64,000 bases of DNA from Ancylomarina sp048268005 (GCA_048268005.1 JBLWWJ010000004.1:310001-374000); one strand, 5' to 3'; positions 7,566-16,913 are shown, counted from the stretch's first letter. The notes: generated from the letters alone by a model not told the origin. Numbers and translations are program-made.

Positions 7566-9092
7566 TTATAATTTCGTTGCAGTTTCTTTGTTTGTTTCGT
7601 GATCTATTGGGGGGATCACAACGGACTGTTGTCTCAATCTACTAGGAAGAAGGTTAATCCATTTTTTTTGAAATGGCAACTCTTGATCGTTCTCGGGATG
7701 GCGAAGCAATAAGATTATAAATCCAAAAAACAGGAAACACCCTTTTAGAATACTTGATATGGTAATTCCCCACCAAACTCCTGTGACAGGTACGGAATCC
7801 TGACTGATATATTCTGAAAATAAAGGTAGAAAATCAATCAAACTATAAGCCAGTATAAAGGCGAAAGGGATTCGAAGAATGTTTCCAATAATCCCAATTA
7901 TGGTTGGAGGCATAGCCCTACCAATACCATTAAAAGCTCCAGTTGCTGTAATTTCTATACTCATAAAAACTTGTGAGAAACTAAGAATTATTAGATACAC
8001 AATACCCATTCTAAGAACATCGGGCTCACTTTGTTTAATGAATAAACTGAAAACTTCAGCGCCAAAGAAGTAAAATAAAGCGGTGCTGATTAATCCCAGT
8101 ATGGAAGCAATACCAAGTGTGATGAAGAAGCCTTTTTGAATTCGATCCCAACGTCTGGCGCCATAGTTTTGGCCAGTAAAAGATCCTAAAGCAGATGAAA
8201 AACCTAAAGCTGTCATCCACGAAAGAGCTTCAACTTGTGCTCCTATAGATTGCACGGAGAATGGGATGCTATTACCGCCAGCAATATTATTCATCACGCG
8301 TGCAAGCAGCATCGCAAGTATTGCAAAACAAGTTGATTGAAGTGCTACAGGACCGCCAATTTTGACGATTGGTTTTAAAAATTGTTTTTGTAGTTTGCCT
8401 AAATACTGCTTGGTGTTTAGAGGGTTGTTTTTCCCTTTAAGGAGTAATATAAACAAACCAAATACCAGAATTTGAGAAACAACTGTTGCTATACCAGCAC
8501 CTTCAGCACCCATTGCAGGAATACCTCCCCATCCAAAAATTAGAATTGGATCGAGTATCATATTCAGAATTAAACCTGCTGTGTTAACATAGAAAGGTGC
8601 TTTTGTGTTACCTGTTCCGTTATATATTCCCGAAAGTGTGATATTCGAAAAGGTAAAAGGCATACCGATAGCTACAATTCTTAGGTATACAAAAGCTGTT
8701 TGGTTGACAAAATCACTTTCAATCTGAAAGAGATTAACAATAGGGCCAGTAAATAACCAGACTAAAAAGCCAAATCCAATGGCAATAAGGAAGGATAAAC
8801 CGAAAGCATTTCGTGTAAAAGCTTTGGCATCCTCCATGTTTTTACGCCCAATTGATTGAGAAATACAAACCTCAGCCCCGATTTTTGTTATGAACATGAC
8901 AGAAGATCCTAACCAAACTAAGTAAAGAGCTATACCTACAGCACTAACGGTTTCACTTCCCACACGACCTAACCAAGCCATATCCGTCATATTATACGCC
9001 ATTTGAACAAATGAAGTTGCAATGATAGGTATGGCAAGTTTTAATATTTGAGGAAAAATTCGTCCTGTTGTAAGATCTTTTATTTGTGACAC
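7566..9092 (-). CDS. MATE family efflux transporter
   Basis: This 508-residue protein has about 12 hydrophobic helices arranged as two similar halves, the MATE pattern. The opening LKLAIPIIATSFVQMAYNM followed by TDMAWLGRVGSETVSAVG is typical of the NorM/DinF-like branch, and the second half carries SIGAQVEALSWMTALGFSSA. MATE pumps export cationic compounds in exchange for Na+ or H+. The start codon is GTG (9090-9092); no in-frame ATG gives a better N-terminus. The C-terminal tail is polar. It is divergent from dinB. Confidence 0.92.
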   Translation of the reverse strand: MSQIKDLTTGRIFPQILKLAIPIIATSFVQMAYNMTDMAWLGRVGSETVSAVGIALYLVWLGSSVMFITKIGAEVCISQSIGRKNMEDAKAFTRNAFGLSFLIAIGFGFLVWLFTGPIVNLFQIESDFVNQTAFVYLRIVAIGMPFTFSNITLSGIYNGTGNTKAPFYVNTAGLILNMILDPILIFGWGGIPAMGAEGAGIATVVSQILVFGLFILLLKGKNNPLNTKQYLGKLQKQFLKPIVKIGGPVALQSTCFAILAMLLARVMNNIAGGNSIPFSVQSIGAQVEALSWMTALGFSSALGSFTGQNYGARRWDRIQKGFFITLGIASILGLISTALFYFFGAEVFSLFIKQSEPDVLRMGIVYLIILSFSQVFMSIEITATGAFNGIGRAMPPTIIGIIGNILRIPFAFILAYSLIDFLPLFSEYISQDSVPVTGVWWGITISSILKGCFLFFGFIILLLRHPENDQELPFQKKWINLLPSRLRQQSVVIPPIDHETNKETATKL

Positions 9093-9179
9093 TAAATTGA
9101 CTTTTATGGATTGAACTGGAAAATGAATATCTGATTATTAAAATTAGGATTGAATAAGCTATCCTAGGATAATGTCATG

Positions 9180-9187
9180 CAAAATTA
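9180..9187 (-). promoter_or_regulatory. candidate -7 element for the MATE gene
   Basis: On the minus strand TAATTTTG matches TAnnTTTG, about 88 nt before the GTG start. No good -33 partner is seen. Confidence 0.35.
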
Positions 9188-9236
9188 AGACAATATTATT
9201 GAATATAGCTCAATTAATTCAGATCTTGCGGGCATT

Positions 9237-10307
9237 ATGAGTGAAGATATAATCAGGAAAATAATTCATATTGATATGGATGCTTTTTTCGCTTCGGTTG
9301 AGCAAAGAGATAATCCTGAACTAAAAGGGAAAGCGATAGCTGTTGGTGGAAGTGGAGATAGAGGCGTTGTTGCGGCAGCTAGTTATGAAGCCAGAAAATT
9401 TGGTGTACGATCAGCGATGCCATCAAAAATGGCGTTAAAACGATGTCCACATCTGATTTTTGTGAAGTCCCGCCACTCAAGATATAAAGAGATATCGGAT
9501 CAGATCATGGCAATTTTTCATGATTATACAGATTTGGTTGAGCCACTTTCTATTGATGAGGCTTTTCTTGATGTTAGCCACAATAAAATAGGACTACCCT
9601 CTGCCACAGCAATTGCAGAAGAAATTAAGCGAAGAGTAAAAGAGGAAACGGGCTTAACAGCTTCTGCAGGTATTTCAGTAAATAAGTTTCTCGCTAAAAT
9701 TGCTTCAGATTATCAAAAGCCGGATGGTTTGTTTGTTATAAAACCAAAAATGGTGGAATCCTTTATCGAGAAATTGAGTATTGAGAATTTTTTTGGCGTA
9801 GGTAAGGTAACGGCTGAAAAAATGCATCAAATTGGAATTTTTCACGGTAAGGATTTGAAAAAACGTTCTCTGTTGGACTTGACTCGTTTGTTTGGGAAAA
9901 ATGGAGCTTATTACTATAATATAGCCCGTGGTATTGATGATAGAGCCGTGAATCCTAATCGTATAAGAAAATCGGTAAGTACTGAGAATACCTTTCTCGA
10001 TGATATTAGAAATAAAGGACAGCTTAAAACAAAGCTCGAAGAAGCGACATTAGACCTTCATCGACGTTTGCAACGAACTAGGTTTAAGGGGAGAACTATC
10101 AGTTTAAAGATTAAGTATAGCAATTTTGAACAGATTACTCGTTCTCGAACTATTTTACATGAAATATCAACTTACGATGAAATATTGGACTTGTCTAACC
10201 AATTGCTCAACGAGCTTGAACTGACTGACAGTGTCCGACTACTCGGAATAGGAATTTCAAATCAAGTAAAGCCTAATGAAGTCATTCAACTAACTTTTGA
10301 CTTTTAG
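9237..10307 (+). CDS. dinB: DNA polymerase IV (Y-family, DinB)
   Basis: This 356-residue Y-family polymerase has the catalytic HIDMDAFFASVEQ motif and the second acidic site SIDEAFLDV. The steric region GVVAAASYEARKFGVRSAMP and a helix-hairpin-helix thumb (FGVGKVTAEKMHQIG) follow. The little-finger domain begins near KSVSTENTF. It performs error-prone translesion synthesis in the cytoplasm. A C-terminal beta-clamp binding peptide is plausible in the final residues (VIQLTFDF). No LexA-type box is evident in the 144-nt divergent upstream region. Confidence 0.96.
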   Translation: MSEDIIRKIIHIDMDAFFASVEQRDNPELKGKAIAVGGSGDRGVVAAASYEARKFGVRSAMPSKMALKRCPHLIFVKSRHSRYKEISDQIMAIFHDYTDLVEPLSIDEAFLDVSHNKIGLPSATAIAEEIKRRVKEETGLTASAGISVNKFLAKIASDYQKPDGLFVIKPKMVESFIEKLSIENFFGVGKVTAEKMHQIGIFHGKDLKKRSLLDLTRLFGKNGAYYYNIARGIDDRAVNPNRIRKSVSTENTFLDDIRNKGQLKTKLEEATLDLHRRLQRTRFKGRTISLKIKYSNFEQITRSRTILHEISTYDEILDLSNQLLNELELTDSVRLLGIGISNQVKPNEVIQLTFDF

Positions 10308-10352
10308 TCTAAGGAATTATGTTCTTTATGCTTTCATTCAGAATGATTTTTC

Positions 10353-10360
10353 TATTTTTG
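10353..10360 (+). promoter_or_regulatory. candidate -7 element for the 5'-nucleotidase pair
   Basis: TATTTTTG matches TAnnTTTG 40 nt before the ATG at 10401. A near-consensus TTTC lies 17 nt upstream. Confidence 0.4.
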
Positions 10361-10400
10361 CCTACTAGATAAAGATATTTAAGTATTTTATTTTTCAAGG

Positions 10401-11180
10401 ATGCAAAAACAACTAAATCGTTTATTGTGGGCGACTTGCTTAATGTTAGCAAGTGCTTGCAATCCTCAAACTCCTCAGCAAGTTGGAGTTTTAGATTCCA
10501 ATCATAGTATTGATTCTAGTCTGGATCATCAAGCTCTTCAAGACACTTCTTTTATCAATATGATCAATTACTATAAAATTGGTCTGGATTCTCAAATGAA
10601 CCAGTTGGTTTCGGTAACAAAGGAAGCCATGATCTCGGGCAGACCTGAGTCTTTATTGAGTAACTATATCGCAGATGCGATGTTGGCAATCGGTAATAAA
10701 TATTGTTCAGATAACAGATTGGGACATAAGGTTGATTTAGCTATTATTAATAATGGGGGCTTGCGAACCAGTCTTCCCAAAGGGAACATTACAACGGGTA
10801 AGTTATATGAACTTCTTCCTTTTGAAAATAAACTTGTCATTGTCGGAATGAAAGGTTCTGATCTTCAGAATGTGTTAAAGTATATCGCAACGAGAGATGG
10901 TGAAGGTGTATCTGGCGTTAAAATGGGGATTAAAGGTGACCAGGCTGTTGATGTTAAAGTTGGAGGTCAAAAATTAGATCTTAATAAGGTTTATCATATT
11001 ATTAGTATCGACTATCTTGTAAATGGGGGCGATGGTATGAATTCATTTGATAAAAGAGAGAATTTTCGTCACATGCATATGAAATTGCGTGAAGCGATTA
11101 TCGATCATGCTAAAGTTTTATATCAATCAGGAGTAGGTATTAAGTCAGAATTAGATGGGAGGGTTTATTATGAGCAGTAG
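10401..11180 (+). CDS. 5'-nucleotidase C-terminal domain lipoprotein
   Basis: This 259-residue protein begins with a lipoprotein signal (ATCLMLASAC, Cys20). The rest matches the 5_nucleotid_C domain: ESLLSNYIADAML, the substrate-stacking region INNGGLRTSLPKGNITTG, ELLPFENKLV, and IDYLVNGGDGMNSF near the end. In UshA-type enzymes this domain binds the nucleotide base and is fused behind a metallophosphoesterase domain. Here the catalytic half is the next gene, overlapping by 11 nt in another frame. The two products probably work together outside the inner membrane on nucleotides or related phosphoesters. Confidence 0.9.
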   Translation: MQKQLNRLLWATCLMLASACNPQTPQQVGVLDSNHSIDSSLDHQALQDTSFINMINYYKIGLDSQMNQLVSVTKEAMISGRPESLLSNYIADAMLAIGNKYCSDNRLGHKVDLAIINNGGLRTSLPKGNITTGKLYELLPFENKLVIVGMKGSDLQNVLKYIATRDGEGVSGVKMGIKGDQAVDVKVGGQKLDLNKVYHIISIDYLVNGGDGMNSFDKRENFRHMHMKLREAIIDHAKVLYQSGVGIKSELDGRVYYEQ

Positions 11181-12105
11181 AAGAGATTTTTTTAAGAAAT
11201 TAGGAATGGGAGGCTTGTTTTTAGGCCTGGGTGGCTATGCTTTAAGTTCAAAAGCAGCTAAAAATAAACTGACTAAAATTACCCTACTTCATACCAATGA
11301 TATGCACTCGCATATCGATCCTTTTCCCAATACTGATCCTAAGCATCCGGGCTTGGGTGGTTTCGCACGTATTAATGCTCTTGTAAAAAGAATTAGGAAT
11401 GAAGAAGAGCATACCTTATTGCTTGATTGTGGGGATATATATCAGGGTACTCCTTATTTCAATTTTTTTAAGGGTGAGGCCGAATTGAAATTGATGTCTA
11501 GGATGGGCTACGATGCTGGTACTATTGGGAATCATGAGTTCGACAATGGTATAGATGGTATTTCATCTCAGATGAAACATATGAACTTCCCATTCATCAA
11601 TTCAAATTACGATTTTACAGGTACCGTACTTGAAGGAAAAATTCAACCATACAAGATTTTTAATAAAGGGAATATTAAGATTGGAATCTTTGGTTTAGGA
11701 GTTGAATTGGAAGGGCTGGTTAGCAGTAAAAATTGTGAAGGTGTTGAGTATATCGATCCCATTTATATGGCTGAAAAGATTGTTCCTATTCTTAAAGAAA
11801 AGGAGAAGTGTGATCTCGTGATATGCTTATCTCACATTGGTTATTCAAGTAATACTGGGGGTATGTGTGATTTGAAATTAGCCAAAGAAACTACTGGTAT
11901 TGATGTTATTTTAGGCGGTCATTCTCATACTTTATTGGAAACCGCGACTCGTGTTCGTAATTTAGATGGAGATGAAGTTGTTATCAACCAAGTTGGATGG
12001 GCTGGGATTGCGCTTGGGCGAATTGATTTTTACATTGATAAAGAAGAAAATACGAAGTTAGCCAGTTCAACTCTACATACTATAGATAAAAGATTGGAAG
12101 CCTAA
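11170..12105 (+). CDS. metallophosphoesterase (catalytic half of a split 5'-nucleotidase), Tat-type signal
   Basis: I start this gene at the ATG at 11170 (311 residues) because it begins directly with a twin-arginine-like signal (SSRRDFFKKLGMGG, then a hydrophobic stretch). The upstream in-frame ATG at 11155 would place five residues before it. All calcineurin-type metal-binding motifs are present: LLHTNDMHSH, LDCGDIYQG, GTIGNHEFD, LSHIGYSS and GGHSHT. Two metal ions would hydrolyse phosphomonoesters. The base-binding C-terminal domain is encoded by the preceding overlapping gene, so gene order is reversed relative to the domain order of fused UshA. Confidence 0.92.
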   Translation: MSSRRDFFKKLGMGGLFLGLGGYALSSKAAKNKLTKITLLHTNDMHSHIDPFPNTDPKHPGLGGFARINALVKRIRNEEEHTLLLDCGDIYQGTPYFNFFKGEAELKLMSRMGYDAGTIGNHEFDNGIDGISSQMKHMNFPFINSNYDFTGTVLEGKIQPYKIFNKGNIKIGIFGLGVELEGLVSSKNCEGVEYIDPIYMAEKIVPILKEKEKCDLVICLSHIGYSSNTGGMCDLKLAKETTGIDVILGGHSHTLLETATRVRNLDGDEVVINQVGWAGIALGRIDFYIDKEENTKLASSTLHTIDKRLEA

Positions 12106-12114
12106 TAAAAACAA

Positions 12115-12137
12115 GATTCTAAGGTAGAATCAGATTT
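12115..12137 (+). terminator. weak hairpin after the nucleotidase pair
   Basis: GATTCTA / TAGAATC with loop AGG is followed after three bases by TTTT. It may be a weak terminator or part of the CDF gene's leader, since the next start codon is only about 15 nt away. Confidence 0.4.
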
Positions 12138-12145
12138 TAAAGCAT

Positions 12146-13048
12146 ATGAGTAAGCTGTTAAATAAACTGGAAAAATCTAATTTGCCCTATATTGAAGGTG
12201 TGCTTTCGATTATAGCAAATGTTCTGTTGTTTGCCCTTAAATATTGGGCTGGTATTGTCAGTGGATCAATTGCTATTATGGCAGATGCCTGGCACACTTT
12301 GTCTGATAGCTTGAGTTCAGTTATTGTATTGCTTGGGGCAAAATTTTCAAAGAAACCTGCTGATAAGGACCATCCATTTGGTCATGGACGGGCTGATTTG
12401 ATTGCGGCTTTCGTGATTGGAATCATGCTTTTGCTTGTTGCTTTCGATTTTATTTTAGAATCGTACGATGCGCTTAAAAATAGAGAAAGCTTCATGTTTG
12501 GAAATCTGGCAATTTATGTGATGATTACATCAGTTATTTTAAAAGAATTGCTTGCTCAATTTGCTTTTTGGGGTGCAAAAAAAGCAAATTCAAAGGTGTT
12601 GAAAGCTGATGGCTGGCATCATAGAAGCGATGCGATATCGTCTTTGATTATTTTGGCAGGTATCTTTTTAGGAAAATACTTTTGGTGGATAGATGGTGTT
12701 CTAGGATTAATTGTTGCTTTGTTAATTGGTTATGCTGCTTATGAAATAATTAGGGATTCAATTTATACCCTATTGGGAGAAAGTCCCTCTAAAGATATCA
12801 TCGATAAATTAAAATTAACGTGTAAGCGCTGTTACCCAGAAAATTTATACCCACATCATTTTCATGTCCATTCTTACGGAGATCACAATGAGATCACTTT
12901 TCATATCTGTTTACCACCTGAGATGACAATTCGGGAAGCCCATGAGATTGTGGATTATATCGAAAATCAGATTGCTAAGGAGCATGCCTATTCAGCAACA
13001 TTGCATATTGATCCCATTGATGAATTACACACAAATATTGATTTTTAA
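12146..13048 (+). CDS. cation diffusion facilitator (CDF) family metal exporter
   Basis: This 300-residue CDF transporter has about six transmembrane helices. The two metal-site helices are recognisable: ADAWHTLSDSLSS (the HxxxD site) and ADGWHHRSDAISS. The conserved cytoplasmic loop KPADKDHPFGHGRADLI is also present. The C-terminal ferredoxin-like metal-sensing domain (about 215-295) contains several His residues (YPHHFHVHSYGDHNE and HIDP). The family exports Zn2+, Fe2+, Mn2+ or Cd2+ using proton antiport. The metal cannot be fixed from sequence. The gene converges on the EamA gene with only 8 nt between stops. Confidence 0.93.
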   Translation: MSKLLNKLEKSNLPYIEGVLSIIANVLLFALKYWAGIVSGSIAIMADAWHTLSDSLSSVIVLLGAKFSKKPADKDHPFGHGRADLIAAFVIGIMLLLVAFDFILESYDALKNRESFMFGNLAIYVMITSVILKELLAQFAFWGAKKANSKVLKADGWHHRSDAISSLIILAGIFLGKYFWWIDGVLGLIVALLIGYAAYEIIRDSIYTLLGESPSKDIIDKLKLTCKRCYPENLYPHHFHVHSYGDHNEITFHICLPPEMTIREAHEIVDYIENQIAKEHAYSATLHIDPIDELHTNIDF

Positions 13049-13056
13049 GTAGGTGG

Positions 13057-13989
13057 TTAGGCTTTTACAACTTTATTTTCTCTGGCAAAGAAGACAGCTA
13101 TTACTGCACCTCCAATAACGCAAACTGCTCCAATCATTGAGACTAGATCCAAATTTTCTGTTTTGATCCAATCTACCTGAAGACTTGAAAGAACGGCCAT
13201 GGTGATTAATGTGATAATTGGATTCAAAGTGACAATAATACTCACTTTATAGGCTTCGGTGTATTTAAAAGCAAAAGCTAAAGCACCATAGGCTACAAGT
13301 GTATTCATACCTAGGAATATAACAATTAGCCAAGTTGGAAAACTTAGCTCGGTGAAAGCAGGGAAATCAACAGTTGGCGCATAAAGCAAAGCAGGAAGAC
13401 CATACAGAAACATATTCAGCGTTTGTGCAGGATGTTTTTGTACCAACTTCTTTTGTAGTGCTGCATAGAGCACCCAAGCTATTGCGCCAATTTCAATCCA
13501 TAAAAAGCCTTTATTAAAAGCTTGTGGGTCGTGAAGAAAACCCTGTAGTTGATTTTGGTAGAATAAAATTAGACCAATACCTGCGATAGCAAAGCCGCCC
13601 ATTTGTTTAATATTCAATCTTTCTTTATAAACAATAAAGCCGACCAAAGCCAAGAGAATAGGACCGGTTTGGATAATGATTTGGGCATTACTGGGACTTG
13701 TATAATTCACCCCTTGAAGAAAACCAATATAGTTTAAGCCCAAGGCTAAAGCGGCTATTACAAGCAGAACAGGTGGTCGTTTAAAAATTTTAAGTTGCTT
13801 TTTATCGGTAAATAGATAGTAAATAAAAAGGACACCAGCTGCAAAAGTAAATCGAAACCAAACAATAGAATTTGGATCAAGATATTTAAGTGATATTTTC
13901 AGAAAAATAGGTAAAAACCCCCATAGAAATGCCGTTAGGCAAGCAAATAAAACCCCTTTAAGATTTGTTGATATTCCTGAGTTTCCCAT
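13057..13989 (-). CDS. EamA/DMT family transporter
   Basis: This 310-residue protein has ten predicted transmembrane helices in two EamA repeats (about 10-145 and 160-300). Typical phrases include LTAFLWGFLPIFLKISLKYL and WFRFTFAAGVLF. These drug/metabolite transporters move amino acids, sugars or other small metabolites across the inner membrane; the substrate here is unknown. It is single, without obvious operon partners. Confidence 0.9.
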   Translation of the reverse strand: MGNSGISTNLKGVLFACLTAFLWGFLPIFLKISLKYLDPNSIVWFRFTFAAGVLFIYYLFTDKKQLKIFKRPPVLLVIAALALGLNYIGFLQGVNYTSPSNAQIIIQTGPILLALVGFIVYKERLNIKQMGGFAIAGIGLILFYQNQLQGFLHDPQAFNKGFLWIEIGAIAWVLYAALQKKLVQKHPAQTLNMFLYGLPALLYAPTVDFPAFTELSFPTWLIVIFLGMNTLVAYGALAFAFKYTEAYKVSIIVTLNPIITLITMAVLSSLQVDWIKTENLDLVSMIGAVCVIGGAVIAVFFARENKVVKA

Positions 13990-14131
13990 TTTATTAGATT
14001 GAGTTATTTAGAATGAGTTTAAGTTGGGCGAAAGTAAGCTAAATTTTTATAATAATGATACTCCAGGAATATGATTTAAATCTTGTTTTGAATTTAATAT
14101 TGAGATTGTTGATGGTTTGATTGTGAGGGTT

Positions 14132-14845
14132 TTAGTCTTGTTTGTCTACGCCAGGCAAGTCAAAACATACGTAACCAAGAGCTTTCCATACTTCCAGAAC
14201 CTGATTTAAGCCAATTTCGAAACTAGAATATTCCGTATTGTCCGAATGAAGAATAAACTGATTGTTTTCGATATCTTTTTGAATTCGTTTATACACAATA
14301 CCATCTTCAGAGCTAACGATAACATGGCATGAACCGTTTCGAATAAGTTCCCAATCTTGTACGTATTCACAGATGATATAGGCTCCTGCAGGAATTGGCA
14401 ACATACTTTCACCTTCAATTTGAAAAGCGCGATAACTTTTATTTTCTGAGAGTTCTGCAAATGGCATTCTAAAGTTGGGCAACTCGCTAATAAACTCGGT
14501 ATCAGAATAACCATTTAAATACCCAGCAGCCGCTTTTACCGGCACCAGAGTTATCATTTCTTCATTGTGCTCATCCACAATTATTGGAAGAATCCTTAGT
14601 TTATCACCTTTAGTGTCTTGAAGTTTCTCTCGATCTAATGCGTTAATATCTGTCAGAACTAATTCATCAAGATTTCTATTAAAGAATTTTGTGAATTTAA
14701 GAAGAGTCTCAAGCTTTGGGGTCGATCTTTTTTTCTCGTAGGCAGATATGGATGATGCCCCGACACCTATTTTGAAAGAGAGCTTGCTTTGAGATAATCG
14801 TTTTCTAAGACGAAGATATTTTAAATTCTGTGCTAGATATTTCAT
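14132..14845 (-). CDS. XRE-type transcriptional regulator with LexA-like (S24) domain
   Basis: I use the Met at 14845 (MKYLAQNLKYLRLRKRLSQ) rather than an upstream in-frame Met, because it starts just before the helix-turn-helix and lies behind a good promoter match. The HTH covers about residues 5-60 (SQSKLSFKIGVGASSISAYE). The C-terminal S24/LexA-like domain has the catalytic Ser context IEGESMLPIPAG and the Lys in GIVYKRIQ. An Ala-Gly bond in KAAAGYLNGY lies where LexA-type proteins cleave themselves. It may therefore be a damage- or signal-inactivated repressor. It is divergent from an aldehyde dehydrogenase gene that it might control. Confidence 0.87.
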   Translation of the reverse strand: MKYLAQNLKYLRLRKRLSQSKLSFKIGVGASSISAYEKKRSTPKLETLLKFTKFFNRNLDELVLTDINALDREKLQDTKGDKLRILPIIVDEHNEEMITLVPVKAAAGYLNGYSDTEFISELPNFRMPFAELSENKSYRAFQIEGESMLPIPAGAYIICEYVQDWELIRNGSCHVIVSSEDGIVYKRIQKDIENNQFILHSDNTEYSSFEIGLNQVLEVWKALGYVCFDLPGVDKQD

Positions 14846-14884
14846 TTGATTGATGTGATGGGTATAATAAACTAAAAATTCGTG

Positions 14885-14892
14885 CAAAAGTA
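14885..14892 (-). promoter_or_regulatory. candidate -7 element for the XRE/S24 regulator
   Basis: On the minus strand TACTTTTG matches TAnnTTTG exactly, 40 nt before the preferred start at 14845. It supports that start, because the upstream Met (14887) would lie inside this element. Confidence 0.45.
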
Positions 14893-14960
14893 AAGAATAC
14901 TTGTTGATATTGGTTTCGAATTCTTGTATTTTGGGATTACAAAATCAAAAACTACCTAAG

Positions 14961-16352
14961 ATGACAAGTATAAAAGTAAAATCACCTTTTAATGGTCGAT
15001 TACTTCAGGAGATCCCTTTAATGGATAACCATATTGTGGAAGAAAAAATGGCTAAAGCCTATGCTCTTTTTCAAGACCGATCGCGATGGTTAAAGCCATA
15101 TGAACGAATAGCGATTCTCGAACGTACAAAGAATTTGATGGAGAATCGAGTTGAAGAGCTTACAAAAATTGCCGCTTCCGAAGGTGGAAAGCCTTATCAG
15201 GATTCTAAGGTTGAGATTTTGCGTGCCATTAATGGTGTTCAATTAGCCATTGAATATATGGCTCAAATTAAAGGCGAGCAAATTCCTATGGGCTTGACGG
15301 CAGCTTCTCTTAATCGAATGGCTTTTACAATGCCCGAACCCATTGGTGTTGTTTTGAGTATTTCAGCATTCAACCATCCTTTGAATTTAGCCGTGCATCA
15401 AATTATTCCGGCTTTTGCAGTTGGTTGTCCAGTCATTATAAAGCCGGCAAGTAGTACTCCCATGTCTGCAATTGAGTTGGTGAAAATGATGAAAGAGGCC
15501 GGTTTACCTGATGATTGGGCTGAAGTAGTTATCTGCAGTCGAGAAAATGCAGAACGAATGGTGAAAGATAGTCGTGTGAATTATTTTTCTTTTATTGGTT
15601 CGGCAGAAGTGGGGTGGGCATTGCGTTCAAAACTGGCTCCCGGAACACATTGCGCTATGGAACATGGAGGTTCTGCTCCCGTAATCGTTCAACCTGATAC
15701 CGATATTGATGAGGCCGTCTCATTATTAGGGAAAGGGGCTTTTTATCATGCTGGTCAGGTTTGTGTTTCAGTTCAAAGAATATATGTGCACAAGTCAATA
15801 GTTGATGAGTTTAGTGAAAAGTTAGTGGCATATGCCAAATCATTGAAAGTGGGTGATCCTTTGGATCCTTTCACCGAAGTAGGCCCCTTAATTGATTCCT
15901 GGGAACAGACGAGAGTTCATGATTGGGTGACCGAAGCCATAGAAGAGGGGGCCCAATTATTGAGTGGCGGTCACAAATGCCAGGAAACATGTTATTTGCC
16001 GACAGTCCTCTTAAATCCATCGGAGGAATCAAAAGTTTCAAAATTGGAAGTTTTTGGACCCGTTGTCTGTTTATATACTTATAATAAGTTACAGGATGCT
16101 ATTGACCGAAGTAATGGTTTAGATCTGGCATTTCAGGCTTCAATATTCACCAAAGATTTGGATAAGGCTTTGGATACCGTTAACCAATTAAATGCTTCAG
16201 CAGTAATGGTTAATGATCACACGGCCTTTCGTGTGGATTGGATGCCATTTGGAGGTAGAGATGCATCCGGGATTGGAGTAGGGGGAATTCCTTATTCAAT
16301 GAAGGAAATGACCAGAGACAAATTAATGGTCATACGATCAAAATCAATTTAG
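14961..16352 (+). CDS. NAD(P)-dependent aldehyde dehydrogenase
   Basis: The preferred start is the ATG at 14961 (MTSIKVKSPFNG); the frame is open 60 nt further upstream without good start context. The product is 463 residues. Motifs include the cofactor-domain NHPLNLAVHQIIPAFAVGCP and KPASSTPMSA, then FIGSAEVGWALRS. The general-base Glu lies in AMEHGGSAPV and the nucleophile Cys in HAGQVCVSVQR. PFGGRDASGIG sits near the end. It oxidises an aldehyde to its acid in the cytoplasm. It is most like the glyceraldehyde-3-phosphate/lactaldehyde/semialdehyde-type branch, but the substrate is not determined. It is divergent from the LexA-like regulator. Confidence 0.92.
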   Translation: MTSIKVKSPFNGRLLQEIPLMDNHIVEEKMAKAYALFQDRSRWLKPYERIAILERTKNLMENRVEELTKIAASEGGKPYQDSKVEILRAINGVQLAIEYMAQIKGEQIPMGLTAASLNRMAFTMPEPIGVVLSISAFNHPLNLAVHQIIPAFAVGCPVIIKPASSTPMSAIELVKMMKEAGLPDDWAEVVICSRENAERMVKDSRVNYFSFIGSAEVGWALRSKLAPGTHCAMEHGGSAPVIVQPDTDIDEAVSLLGKGAFYHAGQVCVSVQRIYVHKSIVDEFSEKLVAYAKSLKVGDPLDPFTEVGPLIDSWEQTRVHDWVTEAIEEGAQLLSGGHKCQETCYLPTVLLNPSEESKVSKLEVFGPVVCLYTYNKLQDAIDRSNGLDLAFQASIFTKDLDKALDTVNQLNASAVMVNDHTAFRVDWMPFGGRDASGIGVGGIPYSMKEMTRDKLMVIRSKSI

Positions 16353-16361
16353 ATAATATGA

Positions 16362-16391
16362 AAAGAGGCTGTTTTGAAGGACAGCCTCTTT
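16362..16391. terminator. bidirectional hairpin terminator
   Basis: AAAGAGGCTGT pairs with ACAGCCTCTTT (loop of 8). T tracts are short. It sits between the converging aldehyde dehydrogenase and membrane protein genes. Confidence 0.75.
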
Positions 16392-16409
16392 CATTATATG
16401 AGTTTGAAA

Positions 16410-16913
16410 TTACTCCATATGCTTTAAGTTGACAGCATAAAGGATAATGAAAAGTATTGTAATCAATGCTCCTAATCCAAGCATCATCATACCAACTTCC
16501 ATTCCTATAAAATAGATAGGAACGAGCATCCAAAATAGATTAACGACAGAGTAAAGATAGAAACCATTTTTCTTAAGCTTAAACATTAAGAAAACACCTA
16601 ATAAGCTTAATAAGGCAAAAAGAACGTTAGCCGCTGTCATTGGACCTAAATTCTCGGCTGTTTTCTCAAGAGTAATCAGTCCGTTTTGAGTACTTTCATA
16701 TATAAAACCAGAATCCATACCTGCGTCTTCCAGATTTCCAATTGCTTCTTCCAATTGTGCAACTTTATCAGGATAGTTCTTGTCAAAAGTTACATATTGA
16801 TAAAGTGTCTGAAGTAAGCCAAATCCACCACTACCAATTAATGATAGAATGCATAGTACAGTAATAAATGTTGGTCTTTTTTTAGGTACAGAAACTTGAG
16901 TAATGTCTTCCAT
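16410..16913 (-). CDS. four-helix membrane protein, paralogue of the next gene
   Basis: This 167-residue protein of unknown function has four hydrophobic helices: TFITVLCILSLIGSGGFGLL, AANVLFALLSLLGVFLMF, GFYLYSVVNLFWMLVPIYFI and MMMLGLGALITILFIILYAV. A charged external-looking loop lies between helices 1 and 2. It shares its N-terminal RPxxxTVLCxLxxIGSG motif and its C-terminal YAxNLKHM ending with the neighbouring protein, so the two arose by tandem duplication. No catalytic residues are evident. Confidence 0.8.
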   Translation of the reverse strand: MEDITQVSVPKKRPTFITVLCILSLIGSGGFGLLQTLYQYVTFDKNYPDKVAQLEEAIGNLEDAGMDSGFIYESTQNGLITLEKTAENLGPMTAANVLFALLSLLGVFLMFKLKKNGFYLYSVVNLFWMLVPIYFIGMEVGMMMLGLGALITILFIILYAVNLKHME

